Assembly (NCBI GenBank): GCA_018713905.1
Contig: DVOC01000044.1
Coordinates: 1 to 40,745, forward strand
Length of the DNA stretch: 40,745 bases
From: Candidatus Fimimonas merdipullorum
GTDB lineage: Bacteria; Bacillota; Clostridia; Christensenellales; CAG-314
Direction of reading: 5' to 3'
Every line of letters starts with the position of its first letter. The stretch's first letter is position 1. A program made the position numbers and the translations under genes. The notes under the pieces are model-generated. The model saw only the letters and a program-made list of their open reading frames with translations, did not search any database and was not told the origin of the DNA. Shown here one piece after another: positions 28,419 through 36,436 of the stretch.

Positions 28419-30254
28419 ATGAAAAGAGCAACTAAAGTGCTGGTATTGCTGTTGATAGCGGTATTCCTGCTGGGAGTATTTTCCGGCTGCGGCTTGTTCG
28501 GCAGAAACACCGACAAGTACCGCGCTACTACGGCTTTCACCGTAGGTGACGAGAAAATTACTATCGGCAAACTGATAGATACCTACAACAACTACTACAA
28601 TACCTACTACAGTTATATCACCCAAGGCTACATCACGGCGGACTATGTGCTGGAGCTGGCAATGGACGCTTTGTACACGCAGTATATGAAGGTGGACGCC
28701 TACAAGAACATCGAAGGCGTGCCCACCTACACGCATGCGGGCACAAATTTCGCCAATCAGGAATATCTCTCCGACGAGGAATACGCCTTTACCCTCAGAT
28801 ACATCAAGTACGTCATTTTCGGCGGGCTTGATTCCGTGGTGGAAAGCTACGCTTCGGCGGACTATACTCTTGCCGCAGAGGAGGAGGAAGACACCTCCCG
28901 CGATTTCGTGGAGTACGACGACCTTACCGGCTGCGACACCTATTCCGAGTACGTGTACATGCAGAACTTCGTCAACGAGGAAATGGACGAGTACTTTGAA
29001 AAGTACTATGACGGCATCATCACCGAGGACGTTTCCATAGACGAATACGTGTATGCCAACGCCGAGGAAGCGCAAAGCAGACTGGACGCATTGAATGCCC
29101 GCATAGAAACGGAAGAGGGCGAGGAAGAAGTCACCATCTCCTTCGAAACGTACAAGGGCTGGCAGGAAAAGGCGTTGAAGCAGTATAAGGACAACGTCAT
29201 GCGTACCTACGACTACGACGTTGACACCCTCGTTCAAAGGCAGACGGAAGACTACATTCTTTCCCTCATCGCCACCAAGTACGACTACACCGTGTATGCC
29301 GCCATCGACGGCGAAGACCTTACCGCTACCATTGAGGAATTGCAGCGTACCTACGAGGAGCTCAGAGACAATCAGGCTGCGGGCTTCAACGTCAACAACA
29401 ACTTCGTAAGCTTCATCGAATCGCTTACCGACACCAGCTTTATTCTGGACGTACCCGACGGCTACAACTACGTATTCGTGAAGAATATTCTTATCCCCTT
29501 CACCGAGGAGCAGAAAACGGTGCTCTCCAACCTGCAAAAGCAGCTGGGCTCCGACACCGATCCCCGCTATATAGCCAAGCGCACCGAGTTTGCCGCGGCG
29601 GTAGTGGCAGAGGACTTCCTGCATCAGGACGAAGATGGCGAAAATCTCAAGGTGGAAAACGTCTTCAAAATGGAGGGTGACAGCGTAGTCATCAATCCCG
29701 ACGGAGCGTTGGGAGCCTATCTTGCGGCGGACGGCAGCGTGGTGCCCATGGAGGGCAAAACCGCTACGGAAACGATAATAGAACTGATGAAGCAGTACAA
29801 CACCGACACCGCATCTCACGCAGCCATCTACGACTACGTGGTGCGCGTGGGCGAAGTGCCCGAAAGCTACACCGCTAAATGGGTGGACGAGTTTGTGGAC
29901 GCTACCAACGCCGCCTACGACCTTGCGGTTGCGGCTGGCACAGACAGCGGCTACTACGCCATAGGCGTTTCCTCCTACGGCGTGCATATCGTCTATCTCA
30001 GCGGCAAGGTGAAGGCGCAGGTAATGGACTTCAACGCCAACCTGTTCAACAGCGCCTCTCCCGAATACAGAATGTACAAGACCTACTTTGACACCCAGTC
30101 CTCCAAACTGCTGGAAGATTCGCTGGAAGCGCTCAAAGAGCAGTACTACAACGGCAAGATAGTCAAGACCAAGGAATTTGATAAGTTCCTCAAAGAAAGC
30201 GACCTTATCTTCGATTTCGAGGCAAGTCTGGATCTTTCCGAAGAAGAGGAATAA
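28419..30254 (+). CDS. Predicted lipoprotein, PrsA/SurA-type foldase (peptidyl-prolyl isomerase-like)
   Basis: Signal peptide with lipobox-like VFSGC; C-terminal YYAIGVSSYGVHIVYLSGKVK resembles parvulin ends; conserved placement after mfd in clostridia. ATG 28419 with RBS preferred over upstream start 28368. Confidence 0.6.
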   Translation: MKRATKVLVLLLIAVFLLGVFSGCGLFGRNTDKYRATTAFTVGDEKITIGKLIDTYNNYYNTYYSYITQGYITADYVLELAMDALYTQYMKVDAYKNIEGVPTYTHAGTNFANQEYLSDEEYAFTLRYIKYVIFGGLDSVVESYASADYTLAAEEEEDTSRDFVEYDDLTGCDTYSEYVYMQNFVNEEMDEYFEKYYDGIITEDVSIDEYVYANAEEAQSRLDALNARIETEEGEEEVTISFETYKGWQEKALKQYKDNVMRTYDYDVDTLVQRQTEDYILSLIATKYDYTVYAAIDGEDLTATIEELQRTYEELRDNQAAGFNVNNNFVSFIESLTDTSFILDVPDGYNYVFVKNILIPFTEEQKTVLSNLQKQLGSDTDPRYIAKRTEFAAAVVAEDFLHQDEDGENLKVENVFKMEGDSVVINPDGALGAYLAADGSVVPMEGKTATETIIELMKQYNTDTASHAAIYDYVVRVGEVPESYTAKWVDEFVDATNAAYDLAVAAGTDSGYYAIGVSSYGVHIVYLSGKVKAQVMDFNANLFNSASPEYRMYKTYFDTQSSKLLEDSLEALKEQYYNGKIVKTKEFDKFLKESDLIFDFEASLDLSEEEE

Positions 30255-30263
30255 CAAAAACTA

Positions 30264-30292
30264 CCCCGCGGCGCGTCCGCGGGGATTTTTTT
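30264..30292 (+). terminator. Intrinsic terminator
   Basis: CCCCGCGG-CGCGT-CCGCGGGG-ATTTTTTT. Confidence 0.92.
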
Positions 30293-30423
30293 GCCCTTGC
30301 GCCGCATTTGCAAAAGCGGTGCGGGCAACGCAAGCGGCTTGGCAATATCCTCTCTGCTGTTTTTTCGCCTTTTGCCACCTGCAAAAGCTGTTCGGCAGGG
30401 GCAGACGGCTTGCAAGATGGGTA

Positions 30424-30452
30424 TTTACAATCTCTTTGCCCTGTGGTAAAAT
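30424..30452 (+). promoter_or_regulatory. Putative promoter of PIG-L gene (TTTACA-17-TAAAAT, TGTGG before -10)
   Basis: Sequence read. Confidence 0.65.
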
Positions 30453-30537
30453 GTTTGCGGCGGCAAGGGCGCATATGCGGATATGCGCATACGTCCAAGA
30501 AAACTGTCGCCTGCGCATATGCGCATACGAGGCAACC

Positions 30538-31287
30538 ATGTCTATACTAAAAAAAGCCGTGCCTATACCCAAAATAGAAGAGCAGCAGCGGCTGCTGTTC
30601 GTAGGTCCCCACCCCGACGACGTAGAAGTGGCGTGCGGCGGAACGGTGGCAAAGCTTGCCGCCGCCGGCAAGCAAATAACCTTTCTGGTGGTGACCAACG
30701 GCTGCGTGGGCAGCGTAAACGGGTTGGAGGGGGAAACGCTGGTGCAGACACGTCAAAAGGAGGCGTTGGCTTCCGCCGCGCTGTTGGGCGTTTCCGACGT
30801 GATATTTCTTCCCTACGACGACGGCTGTGGCTACGATTTGCGGCAGGTCACGAGGGATATCGTCAAGGTCATTCTGGACAAAAAGCCGCAAATGGTGTTC
30901 TGCCCCGACTACACCGTGCCGTCGGAATGTCACCCCGACCACCTCAACGTGGGCAAAGCCGTCACCGACGCGCTGTTCTTTGCGCAATGGCAGCCGCTCA
31001 CAAGCCGTCTGGGGCTGTCCGGCTGCGTAAAACAGGTAAACGTCGCCTACTACTATACCCACGCGCCAAACGCCTACGTAGGGGTAAAAAAGACCTCTAA
31101 ACTGCATATGCAGGCAATAGCCTGCCACAAATCGCAGTTTACGGAGGCGGACTTGAAGCAGCTTTCGCTGTACTTCACCCTGCGCGAGCTGCGTTTCGGA
31201 CTGCCTCGTGCCAAGTGGCGCGCCGAGGGCTTCAGGGTGCTCGCCCCCGTTCATCAGCATTGTTTCCCCGAAGCCTCCTTGTTTTGA
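30538..31287 (+). CDS. PIG-L/LmbE-family deacetylase
   Basis: LLFVGPHPDDVEVACGGTVAKLAAAGKQITFLVVTNG...CPDYTVPSECHPDHLNVGKAV; ATG 30538 after GAGG RBS. Confidence 0.9.
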   Translation: MSILKKAVPIPKIEEQQRLLFVGPHPDDVEVACGGTVAKLAAAGKQITFLVVTNGCVGSVNGLEGETLVQTRQKEALASAALLGVSDVIFLPYDDGCGYDLRQVTRDIVKVILDKKPQMVFCPDYTVPSECHPDHLNVGKAVTDALFFAQWQPLTSRLGLSGCVKQVNVAYYYTHAPNAYVGVKKTSKLHMQAIACHKSQFTEADLKQLSLYFTLRELRFGLPRAKWRAEGFRVLAPVHQHCFPEASLF

Positions 31288-31362
31288 CGGTAGCGCACGG
31301 TTCCGACTTGTTCCGCACGGATACGCCGGCGTGTGCGTGCTACAACTCGATTACTTTTTTTG

Positions 31363-31388
31363 CGCCGCTTTATGCGGCGTTTTTTTTT
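31363..31388 (+). terminator. Intrinsic terminator after PIG-L gene
   Basis: CGCCGC-TTTAT-GCGGCG followed by nine T. Confidence 0.88.
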
Positions 31389-31838
31389 CGGTGCAGCCTA
31401 TGTCCTTTGCCGTATTTGGGCAAATGCATGGCGTCGTCCCCTTTTTGGGCGCGGTCTTTGCACGTTACAGCCTTCGGACGGACGCTTTGCGGCGAAAGTG
31501 CCGTTTGCAGCGTTTGTTTTGTCTTTGCGGCGGTTGAGTATGCGCCCTCGCGCCGACATCTCAACTTGTTTTGCGGGATTATTTCAAGGTGCAACGTTTG
31601 CCCAAGCCATGCGCAGTTCACGTGCACCGTCGAACAGGAACAGTTGTTCGCCATACCAAACACAGTCTGCACGATACTCTCCGCCTATTTTTATGTATTT
31701 TCGCTCCTTTCCGCCTGAAAACTCAGTTTTTCGGTACTCTTGTCTTCACTATTGCCCCTTTGTAGCGGTTACGCTCTTCAAAAGGTAGTTGACGCCGCGG
31801 GCGCTCTGCAAGAAATTTAACAAAAGTGAAATATTTTG

Positions 31839-31867
31839 TTGAAAAATGTCGGCGGCTGTGGTACAAT
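31839..31867 (+). promoter_or_regulatory. Putative promoter of plsC-like gene (TTGAAA-17-TACAAT, TGTGG before -10)
   Basis: Sequence read. Confidence 0.65.
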
Positions 31868-31886
31868 AAACGTGCGAGGAGTACAA

Positions 31887-33199
31887 ATGAAAACTACAAA
31901 CGAAATTGTCCGTACGCTAAAAATCAAAAAGCCCAACCCGTTGGTGCAGCTGCTTTTCAATTTTCTGGCGCGCTTGCTGTACTACAAAAGGTGCCGCGTT
32001 TCGATAGACAGAAGGGTAGACTTGAAGCAGTTTGCCAAAAAACCGGTGATAGTGGTGGCTAACCACTCTTCCCGCATGGACTACGCCTTTGTCAATTTTG
32101 CCATGAAGGGGCGCAGAATAAACTTCGTGGCGGCGGAAAACGAATTTCACCGCAGTCACTTAAAGACGGTGTTCCGTTGGGCGCACGTCATTCCCAAAAA
32201 GAACTTCGTGCCGGATATCACCACGTAAAGGGCATGGCAAAGATACTCAAAAGGGAAAAATACGGTTGCGTGTGCATATTCCCCTGCGGAATGAGCACCG
32301 CCTCCGGCGCACAGCAGCCCTCCGCCTGCGGCAGCGGCAAAATGCTAAAACACTTCGGCGTGGACGTGCTGGCGGTGCGCATACACGGCGGCTATTTCGT
32401 CAGTCCCAAGTTTGACGTGCGCGAACGCCCCGGCAAGGTGGAAGTGGAGGTGGAGCATCTGTTTTCCCCTCAGGCTTTGGCGCAAAAGAGCGAAGAGGAG
32501 GTGCAGCGCATTCTGGATGACGCGCTGTTTACCGACGACTTTCATTGGAACGCCGACGGCAGGCACAGCTACAAGTGCGATTGGGGGTGCGCCGACAAGC
32601 TGGAACAGCTGCTTTACCGCTGTCCCAAATGCGGCGGCGAGCATATGCATGGCAGCGGCGGCGAGATAAAGTGTCTGGACTGCGGCAACGGCGGCGTTTT
32701 GCATTCAAATTACACCCTGCACCCCTTCGAGGGCAGCGTGCTTCCCAAAAATCTGCGGCAGTGGTTCGACGACTTGCGCCGACAGATGCGCCAAGAGGTG
32801 CTTTCCCAAGATTTTTGCCTAAAAGGCAGGGCGCAGATAGGCACAATGCCCACCTACGGCTACGTGAAGGACAAAAAGATAGGGGATATTCAGGGCGAAG
32901 GAGAACTGACGATAGACAGGCAGGGACTGCATTTCGACGGCGAAAGAGAGGGCAAACCCTTTTCGCTGTTCATTCCCTCCCGCCTGTTGGACACTCTGTT
33001 GCTGCCGGTGGACGCCGGTTTCTTCTACACCTACGCCTCCGGCGAATTTCTGTTTTTCCTGCCGGAAAGCAAAAGCGCCGCAAAGTGGTGCTTCGCCGCG
33101 GAAGAAGTGCACCGCGTCAACGGCGGAAAATGGCAGAACTACCCTTGGTTCGACTACTCCGGCGAGCCTGCCGAGCCGTACGCCGCGCTCAAAAAATAA
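31887..33199 (+). pseudogene. PlsC-like 1-acyl-glycerol-3-phosphate acyltransferase with C-terminal zinc ribbon; frameshifted near 32223-32228 (or sequence error)
   Basis: ORF 31887-32228 (NHSSRMD motif) ends at TAA; continuation VKGMAKILKREKYGCVCIFPCGMSTASG in the -1 frame to 33199; zinc ribbon CPKCGG...CLDCGNGG. Confidence 0.75.
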
Positions 33200-33208
33200 C
33201 AAGGAACC

Positions 33209-33230
33209 AAGCCCGCTTTGCGGGCTTTTT
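33209..33230 (+). terminator. Intrinsic terminator after plsC-like gene
   Basis: AAGCCCGC-TTT-GCGGGCTTTTT. Confidence 0.88.
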
Positions 33231-33241
33231 GTTTTGCATTT

Positions 33242-33368
33242 TGCATACGTACGCTCTTTGGGCATACGTACGTGTTTCTTTCGTATGCGCACGTTATTTG
33301 CGCACCTATTAGTTTTTTGTGTACGCGCGCCTTGCGGCGAAGCACACGCCTTTTGCATACGTATGTGC
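33242..33368. repeat. Cluster of alternating purine-pyrimidine (RY) tracts
   Basis: Runs of 13-15 bp at 33242-33254, 33262-33274, 33282-33294, 33318-33330 and 33354-33368. Confidence 0.7.
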
Positions 33369-33510
33369 TTTTTGTTGCCGTATCGGGCAAAAGTACAAGG
33401 TGTTTTTTCACGAATACTTTTGCGCCGCCGATGACGTCGGCGGGGGCTGTGCCGCAGTTGTTTTGCTTTTGAAGATATTTTTGCCCTCTCCGCCACATAC
33501 TATTACTGAT

Positions 33511-35094
33511 ATGAAAAAGCAAAGTTTTTTACGCGGAGCGCTGGTGCTGTCGCTGGGCGGGTTACTGGCAAAAATTCTGGGTGCGCTGTACCGCATACCT
33601 CTTACGAACATTTTGGGCAGTTACGGCATGGGGCTGTATCAGCTGGTGTTTCCGCCCTACATTCTGTTTCTGACGGTGGCGCAGGCGGGCGTTCCCGCCG
33701 CCCTTTCCAAGCTGATTGCGGAAAACAACCAACTGGGGCAAAGGGAGCGGGGCAGAAAAATTTTCCGTCTGGCGTTTTGTACCCTTGCCCTTTCGGGGGC
33801 GGCAAGCGCGGCGCTTATGGCGGCGTTGTCCAAGGTGATAGCCGCTTCGCAGGGCGCCGATACCTCCGCGGCGTTTCTGACGGTGGCTCCGGCGTTGCTG
33901 TTCGTACCCGTCACCAACGTGCTGAAAGCCTATTTTCAGGGCAACATGAACATGGTGCCCTCCGGCGCAACCACCGTTACGGAGCAGGTCATAAAGCTGG
34001 TCACGGGGCTTTCCTGCGCGGCGCACTTCATGCCCGACGTGCAAAAAGCCGTGCTGGGCGCAGCGTTTGCCGTCACCGTAAGCGAGTTCAGCTCGCTGCT
34101 GATAATGTCCGCCGTATTTCTCTTTCACCGCCGCAGGCAAAGCAAGCTTGTCGTCAACTGGCAGCAGGGCGAGAAAAAAAGCCTTATGGGGGCAATGCTC
34201 TCCCTCTCCGTGCCGGTGGCGTTGGGCGGGTTTGCCATGCAGACGGCGCAGGTGGTGGATTCCGTAATGGTGGTAAATTTGCTCAACACCGCCAACGCTA
34301 CGGAAATGTACGGGCTGTGGACGGGGCCGGTAAACTCCATGCTGGGGCTGCCCATCGCCCTTTCCGCCGGTGTGGCGGTGTCGGCGCTGCCCGGCATAAC
34401 CAAAACGTACTGCGACGGCGACGGGCAAAAGCTGTCGGCGGGGTTCAACTCGGCAATGAAGCTCACCTTCGTCATCGCCCTGCCCTGTGCTTTGGGCATG
34501 ATTTGTCTGTCCCGTCCAATTTTGCGGCTGTTGTACCGCAGTCTGCCCGAGCAGGAGATATACGTTTCCTCCATGCTGCTATCGGTGTCCGGCATATCCA
34601 TAGTGTTTCTGGCGCTGGTGCAGACGTGCGTTTCCGTCTGTCAGGCGGTGGGGCGTCCCTATGCCACCGTGGTGATAGTTTCCCTTTCCATAGTGGTAAA
34701 GGCGGCGCTCAACATGCTTCTGCTGCCCTTGCCTTCGGTAAACGTCTACGGGGCGGCGATATCGGAAACAATGTGCTATCTTTTTGCGGCGATTTGTGTT
34801 ATAATCTACCTGAAAATAAAAGTCGGGCTAAAAATGCAGGCTTCAAGCGTGTTGAAGCCGTTGGCGGCGGGGCTGCTTATGACGCTGTTCATAACGGCGG
34901 CGCTGGCTTCGGCTCCCAACGTGTTCGGCACTTCGGCAGGCACGCTTGCGCTCATTGCGCTGTCGGCGGCGGTTTATGCGGCGGCACTTTCGCTGCTAAA
35001 AACCTTCGACAGGCAGGAATTGGATCTGCTGCCCGTAAAAAACAGGAAGGTAAACACTTATGATAACGGTAGTGGGAATGGGGCGCAAGGCTGA
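33511..35094 (+). CDS. SpoVB-like polysaccharide biosynthesis/MATE-type flippase
   Basis: MKKQSFLRGALVLSLGGLLAKILGALYRIPLTNILGSYGMGLYQLVFPPY...; about 14 TM; upstream of mazG as B. subtilis yabM is upstream of yabN. Confidence 0.85.
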   Translation: MKKQSFLRGALVLSLGGLLAKILGALYRIPLTNILGSYGMGLYQLVFPPYILFLTVAQAGVPAALSKLIAENNQLGQRERGRKIFRLAFCTLALSGAASAALMAALSKVIAASQGADTSAAFLTVAPALLFVPVTNVLKAYFQGNMNMVPSGATTVTEQVIKLVTGLSCAAHFMPDVQKAVLGAAFAVTVSEFSSLLIMSAVFLFHRRRQSKLVVNWQQGEKKSLMGAMLSLSVPVALGGFAMQTAQVVDSVMVVNLLNTANATEMYGLWTGPVNSMLGLPIALSAGVAVSALPGITKTYCDGDGQKLSAGFNSAMKLTFVIALPCALGMICLSRPILRLLYRSLPEQEIYVSSMLLSVSGISIVFLALVQTCVSVCQAVGRPYATVVIVSLSIVVKAALNMLLLPLPSVNVYGAAISETMCYLFAAICVIIYLKIKVGLKMQASSVLKPLAAGLLMTLFITAALASAPNVFGTSAGTLALIALSAAVYAAALSLLKTFDRQELDLLPVKNRKVNTYDNGSGNGAQG

Positions 35095-36436
35095 CGATCT
35101 TACTCTTGCCGGCGCCGAGGCAATACGCGCCGCCGACGTGGTGGTGGTAAAATCCGCGCTGACGCACGCGGCGGAGGCGGTAGGCAAAATACGGCAGGAC
35201 GCGGTGTACTGCGACGACTTGTATCAGAGCGCGCAAAATTTCGACCAACTCAACGAGCAGATAGTGCGCCGCCTGCGCTCCTACAAGGGCAAGGTGGCTT
35301 TTTGCGTGGTGGGCGACGGCAGGGACGACACCACGGCGGCAATGCTTGATGACGCCGCCACCGTGTGCGGCGTGGGGCTGCAAACGGCGGTAATGCCGCA
35401 GCGGGCGGGGACAAGAATTTACACCGCCGCCGAGTTCTGCGAGGAAAAATATCCGCTGCCTTTGCCCACCGTCATAAAGAGCATAGACGACAAATACACG
35501 GCAAGCGCAGTACAACTCAAGCTTTCCGAGGCGTTCGACTACGATACGCCGATGCTGTTTTGTAACGGCGGAAAAGTAAAAAACATAACGCTTGGGGAAC
35601 TGTGCAAACAGCGCTTCGGCTATGCGGCGACGGCGGCGATATCTCCTAAGCCCCTTACCGAGCGCACCGTGTTCGGCTACTACGACGCGGCGGAGGTGTT
35701 AAGCGTGCTGCGCGGCGAAAACGGCTGTCCGTGGGACAGGGAACAGACGCACGAAAGCATTGCCAAAAACGCCGTAGAGGAGGCGTACGAGCTGGTCAAC
35801 GCCCTGCAAAAGCAGGACAACGACAACGTCGTGGAGGAGCTGGGCGACCTGCTCATGCAGGTGCTGTTTCATCTGGAAATTGCCGCCGACAACGGCGAAT
35901 TTACCCCTTCGGCGGTGTACACGGCGCTGTGTCGCAAGCTTATAGACAGGCACCCCCACGTGTTCGGAGAGGTCAAAGCGTCCACGGCGGAAGATTCGCT
36001 GGACGTGTGGAACGCGCAAAAACTCAAAGAGCACAAAATAAAGGGCGTGGCGCAAAACGTGCTGGACGTCCCCTTCGGCATGTCGTCACTTATGCGGTGC
36101 CAAAAGGTGCAGTCCCGCGCCTCCAAGGGGGGCTACGATTTTGCCGACGTAAAGGACGCCGCCGACAAGGTGGCGGAGGAATTGCGGGAATTTCTTGCCG
36201 CCGACGAGGCTCACAGGCAGATGGAAGGGGGCGATCTGCTGTTTGCGGTAGTCAACGTGCTGCGTCTTTGCCACACCGACAGCGAAACGGCGCTTGCCCT
36301 TTCCACGCAGAAGTTTTGCGACAGGGTGGTAAAGGTGGAAAAATTGCTGGCAGAAAGGGGAAGCAAGCTTACCGACCTTTCGCAGCAACAGTTCGATCAA
36401 CTTTGGGAAGAGGCTAAACGCAGTGAACAGGCTTGA
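35060..36436 (+). CDS. mazG: YabN-like bifunctional tetrapyrrole methylase-domain / MazG nucleotide pyrophosphohydrolase
   Basis: N-terminal MITVVGMGRKADDLTLAGAEAI; MazG LRGENGCPWDREQTHESIAKNAVEEAYELVNAL...EELGDLLMQVLFHLEIA. Confidence 0.92.
   Translation: MITVVGMGRKADDLTLAGAEAIRAADVVVVKSALTHAAEAVGKIRQDAVYCDDLYQSAQNFDQLNEQIVRRLRSYKGKVAFCVVGDGRDDTTAAMLDDAATVCGVGLQTAVMPQRAGTRIYTAAEFCEEKYPLPLPTVIKSIDDKYTASAVQLKLSEAFDYDTPMLFCNGGKVKNITLGELCKQRFGYAATAAISPKPLTERTVFGYYDAAEVLSVLRGENGCPWDREQTHESIAKNAVEEAYELVNALQKQDNDNVVEELGDLLMQVLFHLEIAADNGEFTPSAVYTALCRKLIDRHPHVFGEVKASTAEDSLDVWNAQKLKEHKIKGVAQNVLDVPFGMSSLMRCQKVQSRASKGGYDFADVKDAADKVAEELREFLAADEAHRQMEGGDLLFAVVNVLRLCHTDSETALALSTQKFCDRVVKVEKLLAERGSKLTDLSQQQFDQLWEEAKRSEQA

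Noticed and set aside
31333-31788. 151-aa + strand ORF MRATTRLLFLRRF...
   Set aside because: Starts in the terminator region of the PIG-L gene, has no RBS, and its Arg/Phe/Ser-rich composition fits an antisense or non-coding frame.
32177-32240. Programmed -1 frameshift in the PlsC-like gene
   Set aside because: No slippery heptamer and no obvious stimulatory stem-loop immediately downstream; a simple one-base indel explains it.
32177-33199. Independent gene starting at 32177 (MGARHSQKELRAG...)
   Set aside because: The first about 16 residues are an out-of-frame reading of the acyltransferase; real homology starts at VKGMAKIL.
33319-33510. N-terminal extension of the spoVB-like ORF (MYARLAAKHTPFAYVCAF...)
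   Set aside because: Translation of the RY-word cluster and intergenic hairpin; the typical SpoVB N-terminus MKKQSFLRGA begins at 33511.
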